DNA of 64,000 nucleotides from NCBI GenBank assembly GCA_036925085.1, contig JAUPFP010000009.1:4264233-4328232 (forward strand), given 5' to 3'. How positions within the stretch are numbered: the first letter of the stretch is position 1; the number at the start of each line of letters is the position of its first letter. This DNA comes from Brachycybe producta (Eukaryota; Arthropoda; Diplopoda; Playtdesmida; Andrognathidae). Made by a program: the position numbers and the translations under genes. The notes beneath the pieces were generated by a model. The model did no database searches. It was not told the DNA's origin and saw only the letters and a list, made by a program, of their open reading frames with translations. Below are positions 32,556-43,570 of this stretch, one piece after another.

Positions 32556-33069
32556 AAAAAGTGGTCCATGTATAAAAAACAACAACCTTGTAAATTAATA
32601 AAAACAGGTCTGGGACTTTAATCAGAAAATTCAAGTGCCAAGTCAAAGTTTCAAGTGCCAAGTTTTCTTCTTGATTCTGAGGCCCATATGCACAGGTGAT
32701 CTTCAACTTATCTCCGACTTAAAACGTGGATTAAAAAACCAGCTGCTCTAAAGTTGTTTCTTAAAAGCTGAACACAATCCAAATTTTCTATTATTCCACT
32801 CCCCCCCTCCCCTTATATTCAGTATAATATTAACATCCTATACACAGTATGTTGAAGAACCAATGTCGCAATTTATTCCATTATATAGTATTGAGTATTC
32901 CAATAATAAATCGTTCAAAATTAAATATTTCAGAAATTATACACGATACACTTTAGCAACATGTCAAAAATGTAGTCTGTATAAAAAACAATTTAACTCG
33001 TAATAAAGTATTAATTAAGTTATTGACTTTTTTTAAAATTGACGACCTAAAACGTAGCGTAAAAGCCGA
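32556..33069. other. Unassigned spacer
   Basis: No feature recognised. Confidence 0.4.
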
Positions 33070-34277
33070 TCCAACATTAAGCTGACAAAAGTGCAACATG
33101 AGTTTGAGACAAAAACACAACAAAAACACCAGAAAAAAAGCCTGATTTTGAAAACAAAACAAAACTGAAACAACTGTCAGTAGTACTCAAGACAAAACAT
33201 CAACAAATTTGTGACACAACACAAACAAATTTGGGGTTTGTTTTGTTTCTGTAGGTGTCCTACGTAAACTACGCAACTGTTCTGTTGTTGTTTTAATGCT
33301 AACTGTATACAACTGCACAGACAAGAGTTGATATAATGTTGCATAATACCGAGACAAAACAAAAACCGCCTTTTGATGTTTACCCACTTAAACCGAGACA
33401 CAGAATAGTTTGTGAAAATGCAAACAAAACAAAAACATAACAATACAAGTCGTAGAAATGTTTTAGAATTGTCGCAAATATTAGTTTCGAACTTTTTTAT
33501 TTAAAATTAAAACAAACCTGAAACAACTGTCAGTAGTAGTCAAGACAAAACCACAACAAATTTACAACACAAACAAATTTAGGTTTTGTTTTGTATTTCT
33601 ATAACTGTCCTACGTTAACCTAGCTGTCCACAACTGCACGGACAACAGTTGACAAAATGTTGCGTAATATTGAGACAAAACAAAAACATTTGGATGTTTA
33701 CCGACTTGAGCCACCGTGACATGGAATTGTTTGTGAAATTGTAGACAAAACAAAAACAAAAGATACACATATCGCAACCATGTTCTAGAATCGTCGTCAA
33801 CTTGTCTCAAAACACTTGAGTTTCTGTTTTGTCAGCTTGATGTGAAACTGGCCTTTAAGGCCCTGTCCACATCAAGCTGACAAAAGTGCAACATGAGTTC
33901 GATCGAGACAAAAACACCAGAAAAAAAGCCTGATTTTGAAAACAAAACAAAACAGAAACAACTGTCAGCAGTACTCAAGACAAACCCACAACAAATTTAT
34001 GAGACACAACAGCAACAAATTGAGTTTTGTTTTGTGTTTCTAAAGCTGTTCTTACAGACAGACAGTTGACAAAATGTTGCGTATTACAGAGACAAAACAC
34101 AAACCTTTTGATTGTGGTGAAAACATGGATTAGTTTGTGAAATTGCAGACAAAACAAAAAACAAAACACACAAAAGTCGCAGGTAATGTTTTAGAATTTT
34201 CGCCAATTTGTCTCGAAACATTTGAGTTTCTGTTTTGTTTGTGTTTTTGTCAGCTTTGATGTGAAACTGGTCTTTAA
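33070..34277. mobile_element. Family H: three tandem ~330-420 bp palindromic units
   Basis: Units at ~33,079-33,490, ~33,511-33,845 and ~33,858-34,277 share AAGCTGACAAAAGTGCAAC, GAAACAACTGTCAG(T/C)AGTA, GACAAAATGTTGCGTA and TTGAGTTTCTGTTTTGT. The clearest boundaries are ACATCAAGCTGACAAAA (33,878 onwards) and TTTTGTCAGCTTTGATGTGA. Units 1 and 2 may be a dimer between one pair of ends. Confidence 0.7.
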
Positions 34278-34558
34278 TAACCCACTTTTTAGTTTTCAAA
34301 ATCTTTTACTTTTATGTCATTTCTCAGATAATATTCTATTTTAAACAATAAATTGTGTCACCCATTATGATTACAATTACAAATAGTACTCTGCTAGCAG
34401 CCAAATAGGCCTATGGCAGAGGGCAGCATTAAGCATTGTCAAGTCAAGTACATATATCTGAGACATATTATATAATTTTGGGGCCGTCAGCTTTCACTTT
34501 GTGGTTCCTAATTTCCAAATATCATTTTTGTCCCATTCAAACTTAGAAAAAATACACA

Positions 34559-34562
<4 letters not shown>
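34278..34562 (-). mobile_element. Spacer holding a LINE 3' tail remnant
   Basis: 34,375-34,450, reverse complemented, matches the tail at 54,975-55,095: CTGCCATAGGCC, then GCTGC..GCAGAGTA and TTTGTAATTGTAA. It is a short truncated LINE copy. Confidence 0.5.
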
Positions 34563-34626
<64 letters not shown>

Positions 34627-34628
34627 AA
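34563..34628. repeat. (GA)n microsatellite
   Basis: A near-perfect GA tract of about 65 bp. Confidence 0.95.
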
Positions 34629-34755
34629 AGCCACACAAAAACCACAACATCAAATCAATACTTAATAAATGTCTCCTCCCTAGCCATACCAATAATGAGT
34701 TTGTCTTTCAGAAAAAAAAGGGGACAACTTTATATTTTAACGTCCCTCAAACTGT

Positions 34756-35285
34756 TTAGAAACTAGAAGGGTAGCTCAATCACTTAAGAGTGATTTCATT
34801 GTGATATCTTTCAAAATAAATTTTTTGCGTCACTTTGAAAATGACCCAACTTTAAGCTGACGTCATTTTTTTTATAATTTTTGTTTATTATGTCTTCCAG
34901 GAGTAAAATTAAAACAAAACCTTTAAAATCTTTTAGAAACTAGAAGGGTAGCTTAATCACATATTGATATCTTACAAAATGAATTTTTTGTGTCACTTTA
35001 AAAATGACCCAACTTTAAGCTGACGTCATTTTTTCTAAATTTTTGTCTATTATGTCTTCTAGGAGTAAATTTTTTTAAAAAAAAAAACTTTAAGATGTTT
35101 TAAAAACTAGAAGGGTAGCTTAATCACATATTGATATCTTTCAAAATGAATTTTTTGTGTCACTTTAAAAATGACCAAACTTTAAGCTGACGTCATTTTT
35201 TAATTAATATTTGTCTATAAAAAAAAGTTTATTTTGAAAGATAAACATACTAATAAATGGATCCAGCTACCATTCTAGTTTTCAA
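34756..35285. mobile_element. Family F: three tandem ~170 bp units ending in an inverted copy
   Basis: ACTAGAAGGGTAGCT starts at 34,762, 34,939 and 35,106, each followed by TTGATATC..CAAAATGAATTTTTTG and AAGCTGACGTCATTTTTT. The end is CCATTCTAGTTTTCAACACA, the inverted terminus. Confidence 0.75.
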
Positions 35286-35910
35286 CACACTTAAGAGCCA
35301 CGACAACTCGTGTTTGCACGTGCTTTGTTGCACGACTCCATAGACGCAATGTTAAGCAAAATTTGATGTTTTCAAAAACATGGTCTCAGATTCTATAGCC
35401 CACCTTAAGTGCCTTTAAGTTGAATTTTTAACGATAATTAACGGTGTAATCTCTTCTTGAATCTGGGTGACCCAGTATCAACATCGGTTTATTGCAATAT
35501 TCAAAGGGTTTGTTTTATTTTATACAATTTCGAATTATGCTAATTTGGTAGACCCACGTAAAAAGACCATTGACTTCAAAATGGTCCATTTTACTAGCCG
35601 ACTTTCGTGTTATTCAGAAACATCTTTCAGTTTTATGAAAATATTGGGTGCATTCCATAGTATGTTCTACAGGTAATAAGGTAAATTCATGACAGTTCGA
35701 ATTGCCGTTTAGTTGCTACCGCCATTTAGGCAACTTCTGAACCGCAAAATGAACCGTGTCCTTCGTGGCACGTTGATACTCTGGAAACTCTTTGTTGCTC
35801 CTAATAAAATAATTCAAAGTATCGACATCATCGAGGATTGTTTTTCTTTAAGAATGGCGGCATCGGAATATCGTCAAAATTATAGTATCGATCGCGCCCT
35901 AGTTATTACC
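35286..35910. other. Unassigned spacer
   Basis: Two plus-strand frames of about 70 codons (35,467-35,676 and 35,713-35,931) show no recognisable domain. Probably unclassified repeat material. Confidence 0.35.
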
Positions 35911-36223
35911 AAGTTTCGAATTTTTAAGTAATATCAATCAAATGTTTCTCAATTTATGGTCCAAGGACCAATTGTTATGTAACAATTCCATTTAGAACAA
36001 CAAACAATTAGTTTTTTCAATCAAAAATACTAGTTAGAGGCTTGAACTCTAGTTTGACAACTAATAATAACCAGAAATAAATAGCCTCTAAACAGCGTTT
36101 TTGATTTAAAAAACAAACAAACATAATTGCAGTTGCTTTAATGATAGTGATTACTTCCTCAATTGGTCCTTGAGCCAGAGATTGAGACACATTCGCTCGA
36201 TATTGCATAAAAATCCGAGCCCT
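35911..36223. mobile_element. Family C hairpin element
   Basis: Body landmarks ATGTTTCTCAATTTATGGTCC, TTAGAGGCTTGAACTCTAG, TAGCCTCTAA, TTGAGCCAGAGATTGAGACA and end GCATAAAAATCCGAGCCCT. The left terminus is worn. Confidence 0.75.
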
Positions 36224-36544
36224 TGGTTTATTACTAGTATTTTTATAAGGAGCAGAAACCCCCCTTGAACATCGGCAATCACTGTAAGCAGTAAAGCTTG
36301 CACTAATTGCCTACTATAAGGGGGGGTTGTTTTTCCATTTAGTTTTGATATTTAAGAAAAAAATGTCATATTTCATCATTTCAAATCTTTTAAGAATATT
36401 GTGATAATCATACGTTTATTATAACTGTATTCTATTATAGATTTTAATAAACAATATTTACTTATTTAAAGATGTGTAATACAGCTAAATTTTCACTAGA
36501 AATATTGTTATTCTCCATTTTTTTTAACAATTTTAATAATAACT
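36224..36544. other. Unassigned spacer
   Basis: AT-rich. No feature recognised. Confidence 0.4.
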
Positions 36545-36775
36545 TGAAAAAAAAAACTTTTTTTAAGAAAAAGACGTGAAAATTGCTTAGAAACTAGAAT
36601 CATCATCACTAAATCGCATAATAAAACAGTATTACTTTCTTACTGTAAAACATCTCACTCCGAGTCGCTACAGTTTTACAGTAATACTGATTTAAAACAC
36701 GCGATTCAGTGATCAATTCTAGTTTCTAAAATAGTTTCACGTCATTTTCTTAAAAAAGTTGTTTTTCAGAACACA
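36545..36775. mobile_element. Family F-like hairpin
   Basis: TTAGAAACTAGAATCATCATCACT and its inverted counterpart AGTGATCAATTCTAGTTTCT bracket inverted ACAGTATTACT/AGTAATACTG and TTTTACAG words. Outer arms AAAAAGACGTGAAA and TTTCACGTCATTTT also pair. Non-coding. Confidence 0.65.
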
Positions 36776-36784
36776 AATTTCACA

Positions 36785-37405
36785 AGTGTAAAAAGGCCGG
36801 CTGTATATGTCATGTTTAACTGCACATGTTCTACACCGTTCTATGTAGCGCCGTTCATGTCCAACAAATACTCCGAATTAGTGATTTCACTATTTGAATT
36901 ATTGACACTAATCACTAATTATTACTCATTCTGGATATTTTTGTCATAAACGGCGCGGCATAGATTGGTAGACATGTGCAGTAAAATTTACGCCAGCCGT
37001 ACACGTAACGTTTAACTGCGCAAATTTAAACTGCACATGTCTACCGTTCTATGCCATGCCGGTTTAAATTAGTGATTTCACTATTTGAAATATTGACACT
37101 AATCACTAATTCTGAGTATTTTTGTCGTGAACGGCGCGGCATAGATCGGTAGATATGTGCAGTAAAATTTACGATGGCCGTACAGGTAACGTTTAACTAC
37201 GCAAATTTATCCGCACATGTTCTGCACCGTTCGATGCCGAGCCATTCATGACCAAAAAATACTCCAAATTAGTGATTTCACTATTTGAATCACGCATACT
37301 AATCACTAAATATTACTAATTCTGACTATTTTTGACATGAATTGCGCGACATAGATTGGTAGACATGTGCAGATAAATTTACGCAGTTATACGTTACGTG
37401 TACGG
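36785..37405. mobile_element. Family I: tandem palindromic units, about three x 200 bp
   Basis: Each unit has GTTTAACTGC.CA..., TCTAC.CCGTTCTATGCC, AAATTAGTGATTTCACTAT, ACACTAATCACTAA, ACGGCGCGGCATAGAT.GGTA and GACATGTGCAG. The flanks are inverted, so each unit is itself a hairpin. Confidence 0.75.
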
Positions 37406-37870
37406 CAGGCCTACATTAGCTTAGAGACTGAAGCCCTAGTTTGTGTGATTATTTTTAATCTTCAAAGGCCCTTTGCTTTTTCATGTCAACATAGGACCTC
37501 TTATAGTATATTTTAAGCAATTTTTTTAGACCTTTGATACTATATTTTTTTTTCCAAGCTTTTATTTAAGTTGACATGACCGTGTCCGTGACATGATTGT
37601 GTCCAGTTTGCGTGGACTTTCTATTTTTCCACTTTTAAACCAACTTCCCCCAACTTCCCCCTCTACTAGTGCGACTCTGTTAATCTATCAAATTTTGACG
37701 GGAGGCTTCTCAAATGACCTCCTGTCCAGGATCCGCTGTTATAGGAGAGAGGGGTACCTTAAATAACGTACTTTTCAACAAAACAAAACATTATTTCAAT
37801 GTACTCAGATTTTCCACTCTGAAACAACAGTTTTTCGGAAAAAAAACTTCCAAAAAACTTCCATTACTAG
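37406..37870. other. Unassigned spacer
   Basis: No feature recognised. Confidence 0.4.
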
Positions 37871-38190
37871 TGTTCAGATTTTGATGCAATATCAACGGAA
37901 ATGTTTCTCAATATGTGGCCCACAAGTGCCAATTCTGAAGTAACAATCTCGTTTAGATAAAAAAACTGTTCTTTCTAATTAACAAAAATGATTAGAGACT
38001 AGAACTCTAGTTGACAACTGATAGTAACCAGACATCTAGCCTCTCTAACCAGCATTTTCTGATTAGAAAAAAAAAAGCATAATTGCAGTTTGCTCTATGA
38101 TGATGATGATTGATTCCTTTGCAATTGGCACTTGGGCCACAAATTGAGAAACAACATTGTGGTTGATATATTGCATCAAAATCCGAGCCC
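37871..38190. mobile_element. Family C hairpin element
   Basis: TGTTCAGATTTTGATGCAAT at left and ATTGCATCAAAATCCGAGCC at right. Inner inverted words are TTTCTCAATATGTGGCCCA and GGGCCACAAATTGAGAAAC. A (GAT)n run lies at its right inner arm. Confidence 0.83.
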
Positions 38191-38398
38191 AGTAGTCAAT
38201 ACTGAGTGTGTCATTGAGCTCTCTATAGCAGCGGTCGCTAACCTTTCGAACCACTAAATTCATAATTTTAAATCCTGCGGACAACTAATATGCATTTTTT
38301 TTTAAAAAAAAGATAAATACGTTTGTCAAATAATCATCAGAAGATATCCATTTTATTAATATAAAAAAATCTTTAAAGGTTGTTTAATTATAACAAAA

Positions 38399-38945
38399 CT
38401 AGTGGGGTAACCCGTCATAAATGACGGGAGCCAAATTCACAGTCAATTGTGTCTTGCCTTAGAATTTCTTTTCCTCCGCCCTTTTATGACGTCAGACCAA
38501 GTAACAAACCAATTAGAAATTGATGACGTTCATAAAAGGGCTGAGCAAAAAAATTCTAATGCTGGGCACAATTGCCTGTGATAAATTCTAGTTTAATTTT
38601 GCTACTATTCTCCCCCTCCCATTTTTTATATTTGAAAGAGAAAATGAGCGTTTCATTTTCTCTGGTGTGCGCATGCGCGTCGTTTTTTCCTTTTTTTACT
38701 CCTTTCATTTCAATTTCAGTCACCCCTCCCCCTTCTACACTTTCCAACCTTTTCCCCTCTCCAATTTAATATCATGGGGTTCTTGGATGGGAAGGGTGCA
38801 ACATATAGTTGACCTTGAGAAAAAAAAGCGGTTCATTTATTCATTTAAATTTATATAAATTCCGACGTGCTTCAAGGTTTTTGTCCTTATTTGTACAGCG
38901 TTAATCACACACACACAGACCTGGCTTAATATATAATATATAATA
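38399..38945 (-). mobile_element. Helitron 3' fragment inside the hAT element
   Basis: Read on the minus strand it ends in hairpin CCCGTCATTTATGACGGG, eight bases, then CTAG (38,402-38,399), identical to 16,715-16,744. The decayed helicase tail lies at about 38,780-38,880. The 5' boundary near 38,945 is approximate. Confidence 0.75.
38440..38580. mobile_element. Family B variant hairpin inside the Helitron
   Basis: CAGTCAATTGTGTC at left and the inverted GCACAATTGCCTGTG at right, with CCTCCGCCCTTTTATGACGT and TCATAAAAGGGCTGAG arms. AAATTC occurs on both sides (38,433-38,438 and about 38,583-38,588) as a possible duplication remnant. It closely resembles 52,051-52,450. Confidence 0.68.
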
Positions 38946-39225
38946 TATAATAATTGAAGCTTAGGGGAGAAGCAGCGTGTGGTGGGCGAAACTGAACGAA
39001 ATGTAGCTCTCTCACGTGCCGCCGTAGAACTGTACTAGACTCTTAGTACCATTTCGTGAATTTAGTGCAATAGAAAAGCGAAAATTGTCATTCAGAATAG
39101 AAGAATTTATTAAGAATATTTTTTATTGTTTTATTATTAATAAAACAAAAAAAAAATGCAAATATTGTCCAGATTTTTTGCGGACCACCAAAAATTTCTC
39201 GTGGACCACCGGTTGGCGACTGCTG

Positions 39226-39667
39226 CTCTATAGCAAGGGCCTTTAGTAGAAATAAAAACTTGTACAAAAAACGTCATTTTTTATATTCACTTGTTTTAAA
39301 TACAATTAATTCTAGAAGGTCTGAAAGGATCATGGCATATCGGTATATTAAGAAAAAAAAATCCACCTTAAAGAATCCTCTCTCCTTTTGTTTTGTTTTT
39401 ATATTCATTGTTATATAATAGTGTTATAATATAACAACACTTTGAAACCACAGTTAAAGCATTTGTCAATGAAAAAGAAGATGAATGCCTTCTAAGCACT
39501 CCCTTGAGATTTCAAATGTTGACAGTTTGCTGAAAATTTAGGAAGGTTTTTGGGCTTTTAAAAGAGAGACAGAAGAGAAAAAAGCTCAGATTCAAAGATT
39601 TCTATATAAGATACATTTAAGAAGAAAAAACATTTCAGAGCCTTAAAGGTATCATATCTTAGTTATA

Positions 39668-39702
<35 letters not shown>

Positions 39703-40109
39703 AATCTGTAAAGAAATCAGTGACTGTCACATAAAAGATTGATGACATACTGTGAGTGTGATCAGTGATCTTTCTCTCTCTCTCTCTCTCAGGGTAAAAT
39801 TGTGTGTGGTTTTTTTTTTCTATAAAACCCCTCTATTGTGTTTTATTGAGGTAGAAAAAAAAATCACAATTTTTATTTTAAAAAAACTGGAATAGCTTGG
39901 AATAGTGGCACAACTCAAGAAACCACTTTTTTAGGGAAAAATGAGTTTAAAAGTTAAGAGAAGATTCATGGCTTACTTTGCTAAGCTTTTCAAAAGTGCA
40001 GAAAAACCCGTTTTAACTATTCACAATATCGGTTTAATTGGATCTCCTATTATAGATTGAGATAGAAAAATTATAACTTTAAACTCATTTTTACCAAAAA
40101 AAAATGTGT

Positions 40110-40141
<32 letters not shown>

Positions 40142-40404
40142 GGGTTTCCTACTATAGAGTTTTTCGGAGTGAAGTAAAACCGATTGGAAACGTAATTATG
40201 AGAGTTAGTTAAGTTAGTTATAACAAAAAGGCGATAAGAGGCTATCCTACATGAAGAAAATGAGTATGATGCAATATCTGGTATAGCCGTGATATTTTTG
40301 CAAAACCTAGTTATGATTTCCTTATATTTTTTTAAAAAAAATTTAAATATAAAATACATGTTGCCTGATGAAAAATAGTAGAAAAGTAGGCCCTCGCCCA
40401 TTCA
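39226..40404. other. Spacer with GA and CT microsatellites and a long G run
   Basis: A (GA)n run lies at 39,668-39,703, (CT)n at 39,772-39,791 and a G20 homopolymer at about 40,121-40,140. No gene recognised. Confidence 0.5.
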
Positions 40405-40728
40405 GTATCATAGGCAGAGGCCGCCACTTTTGTTCAATTTTTCACCAGTTTTTGAAATTTTCAAAAAAAAAGTTCAAATATTCATCTCAATAGAAACAAC
40501 ACGCAGTTAGAAATAGGTGAAAACTTCAGTTGGCTCCGCCCCTTTTTTATGACGACTGGCAACTTCTAATTGGCTGATTATGAAGTCTGACGTCACATGC
40601 TCCACCCTTTTCAACGTCGGACTACATAACCAGCCAATTTTAGAAGTTGCCAGTCGTCATAATAAGGGCGGAGCCAACTGAAGTTTTCACCTATTTCTAA
40701 CTACCTGTATAGAAACAAGGCTTTAGGG
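40405..40728. mobile_element. Family K remnant split by family B
   Basis: TTTTTCACCAGTT...GAAATTTTCAAAAA and 'AGTTCAAAT..TTCA' followed by AATAGAAACAAGGCTTTA also occur at 25,925-25,985, 51,500-51,570 and (inverted) 52,750-52,915. Here the family K sequence is broken after AATAGAAACAA by the family B copy. Confidence 0.6.
40500..40708. mobile_element. Family B hairpin element, exact 10 bp duplication
   Basis: Inverted ends around GCAGTTAGAAATAGGTGAAA and TTTCACCTATTTCTAACTAC. Arms TTGGCTCCGCCCCTTTTTTA and GGCAACTTCTAATTGG pair with their complements. ATAGAAACAA occurs at 40,490-40,499 and 40,709-40,718. Confidence 0.9.
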
Positions 40729-41169
40729 GAGAGGTAAAATATACTGTATGAAGCTATATGTAGAACTATGTATTTTTTTAAAAAAAAAACACACAACAAC
40801 TCTATACGTTGTGGGGCGCAGACTCGACAAAAAAAGTTCTTTTTGCTTCGATTTCGATGATGATGGACTCAAAATGAAATTGCTTCTGTCTCTTTATTTG
40901 GTTGTGTACCAAACAGATTTTCTATGGTTGACAGAATCACAGAAAGAGAGAAAGAGAGAGAGAGAAAACTCAAAGAAAAAGTTGTAAGGTTGCACTCAAT
41001 TACAACTTAAGTCTATATTACATATTGAAAGAGGAAGAAGAAGATGAAGAAAAAAATAAGCTACAAAAAAAAAGGAGAAAATCATTTCCTATCAATAAAC
41101 ATCGTCTATTCATTCATAACATAAAAACTAGATGATTAAAAAATATATCACTGCACTTTGTAGAAATCA

Positions 41170-41207
<38 letters not shown>

Positions 41208-41689
41208 TATCAGGTGGCTGGGAACTAATATCCTTTAAAGAGAGACCACCATTACCTCCAGAAATTTCTTGTCAAAATATTGTCAAGAATTATACAACGA
41301 TTACCAAAACGATTTTTAAAATTTAAAATAAGTGATTAATATAATTAAAAAAAATTAAAAATCAGGTGACTTCATGTAATTGAACTTTATAAGATCGATG
41401 CGCCACCAAACAACAGACATTGGCAACAAAACCACCCCAAAGTCTACTCCTCTACTGGAATTCTGATGTGTTGCGATCACCTCACTCATTACTTTCATTT
41501 CAAAGTACTATGGATTTAATATTTGAATTATTCCACTTAGAAGGTTGCAATTGAGTTGAATACGAATTGGGAATACATGTATTTCATTAAAGAATTCTGG
41601 AAAAGTGAGGTGACAACCTTTGTCCCAAAAATAGAGGGGAGACTTTCGTATTTGGAAATTTAAAATGGCGTCCTTTGGTGCAAAATTCT
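40729..41689. other. Spacer with (TTA)n microsatellite
   Basis: (TTA)n at about 41,171-41,208. No gene recognised. Confidence 0.45.
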
Positions 41690-41967
41690 AGTTTAATTTT
41701 GCTACTAAAATTATTTAACTATTTTATTCAAATACTTCATCATAAATGACATTTTGCATGAATGTCCGGTTGTCATGAAATAATTTGCCTTGACCGTTTG
41801 TATTTTTTTAAGAAGCACCTCAATATTGTTTGGGTTCTTGGATTGGGAGAGTGCAACATAAAGTTGACCATGAGAAAAAAAAAACGGTTCATTTAAATTT
41901 AAATAAATTCCGACGTGCATAAACGTTTTTTGTCCTTGTTTGTACAACGTTATACACAGACAGACAA
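41690..41967 (-). pseudogene. Helitron helicase C-terminal remnant
   Basis: A minus-strand frame at 41,947-41,711 contains HVGIYLNLNEPFFFSHGQLY followed by VALSQSKNPNNIEVL. The S-H-G-Q-L-Y-V-A-L-S segment corresponds to the conserved C-terminal helicase motif (usually followed by R-V-R) of Helitron Rep/helicase proteins, which unwind DNA during rolling-circle transposition. Here Arg is replaced (SQSKN) and the frame starts midway, so it is not functional. This copy is the best-preserved of four in the window. The left end (TTCTAGTTTAATTTTGCTAC) is shared with 38,585-38,604. It directly abuts a truncated family A element. Confidence 0.72.
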
Positions 41968-41974
41968 AGCTTTT

Positions 41975-42110
41975 TTATATTGTTAATAGTATTTCATTTA
42001 TTTGTATCTTCTTAATGAATAATATAGGATTCTTGTAGGAAGGATTCGAGAGATTCGAGATCCTTTTAGGATTTGGATTCGGATTCCAGAAAAATTAGTG
42101 TTCGTCCCAT
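41975..42110 (-). mobile_element. Family A element, truncated
   Basis: ATTTCATTTATTTGTATCTT, CTTAATGAATAATATAGGAT and the terminal TTCGTCCCATC are the right third of family A. The rest is missing at the Helitron junction. Confidence 0.7.
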
Positions 42111-42715
42111 CGTTTACTTTTATTGAATTCGTCAGATTCGCAAGTTGTAGCTTAATTTCCACCTTATTTTTTCAACAATGGAAAATAATGAAAGACAATC
42201 TTATTTTTGTTATGTGATCAAATAACACTAACAATAAAATGAACTGTATATTTGTTTTTTGTTTTTGTCTTTCTTGTTTTGAGACTTTTTTCAAGAAAAA
42301 GTTTTTCAAGAGAGAGAGAGAGAGAGGGGGGGGGGGAGAGAGAGAGAATTTTATCAAAAAAAAAGACAGAAAAATAAAGTATATTAGCACTCCTGTGCAC
42401 TTTAATGAGAATTTTTCGCTTCAACTGGTTCTCTCACTTGTAGTCAACATCAAGGACCATTGAAAACTTGATGACGTCACACAAGTTGTATTTATATACA
42501 AACATATATATATATATATAACTTTGTATATAAATATATATAGAAAGTGGGTTGGAGATGCTTGGAGAGTGGAAAAAGCAACCTAAAGCTAAAAATTCTA
42601 ATTCTATCTCAATATATATATATATATATATACATATATATAGGGAATATTGTATTGCCTAAAGAGCTTTTTCAAAGAGGATTTTTTTGTTGTTGTTGAA
42701 AGAGAAGAACTTTAT
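42111..42715. repeat. Spacer with GA and (TA)n microsatellites
   Basis: GA/G tract at 42,311-42,347 and two (TA)n runs at ~42,505-42,521 and 42,614-42,632. No gene recognised. Confidence 0.6.
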
Positions 42716-43570
42716 GAAAAGTTCTCTCTCTCTCTCTTTCTCACTATCACTTTCTCTGACTATCTCTTTCTATCTATCTCTTTCTCTAAATAACTATCTC
42801 ACTTATTTTGTGTTTTGTTTCTGTCTGTGACTTTTTCAGTCACTCTCGATATCACTGTGGTTCTCTTTTCATCACTCTGACTCTTGATCACCTTGGTTAC
42901 TCTCTTTTTATAATTTCAATCTTTACCTCTTTCTATATCTAATGTAACTCTTGTTTTTTTTTTCAGGTTTTATTCATTACTTTGACTCTCTCCTTTCACT
43001 TTTGGTTCATCTCTCTGGTTCATCCTACTCTCTACTATTATGGTTCTATATAGCTTTTTTTTCAACCTATCTCTCTATCACTATAATTCTTTATTCATCA
43101 CTCTGGCTTTCTCTCATTCTCTGTAAATTGTAATCTCTACATCACTCTCTCTATTACTCTGGATCTCACTCTCTCCATCACTGACTTTCTCTTTCACTCT
43201 GACTTTCTATTTCACTCTACTTTCCCTGTCACTCTGACTCCTCTGTCACTCGGACTTTCTCTGTCACTGACTCTCTCTCTCTCTCTCTCTCTCTTTCACT
43301 CTGCCTTTTTCTGTCACTCGGACTCCTCTCTGTCACTCTGACTCTCTTTCTTTCTGTCACTCTGAGTTTCTACATCACTCTGCCTGGCTCACTCCGTCTT
43401 ACTCACTATACATATCATCCCTCCCCTTCCACTACACCAAACTGGCGCCCATCTATCACTCTAGCTCTCTACATCACTGAATATATCAAACCATGACTAT
43501 ATTTCTCCTCCCCCTCTTTTTCTCTCTCTCTATTTCCATCAATCTGACTCTCTTTAAGATCAAATCATTC
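42716..43570. repeat. Pyrimidine-rich degenerate repeat (TCACTCTGACTTTCTC)
   Basis: About 850 bp of CT-rich words, especially TCACTCTGACTCTCTC and CTGTCACTC, with a clean CT run at 43,269-43,295. Poorly phased. Confidence 0.75.

Larger units (their letters stand above)
38229..39225. mobile_element. hAT-type element with nested insertions
   Basis: Ends CAGCGGTCGCTAACC and (inverted) CAGCAGTCGCCAACC match at 13 of 15 positions. The 8 bp duplication CTCTATAG is exact at 38,221-38,228 and 39,226-39,233. The original element would be about 450 bp (38,229-38,398 plus ~38,946-39,225), the middle being a Helitron. No transposase is visible. Confidence 0.82.
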
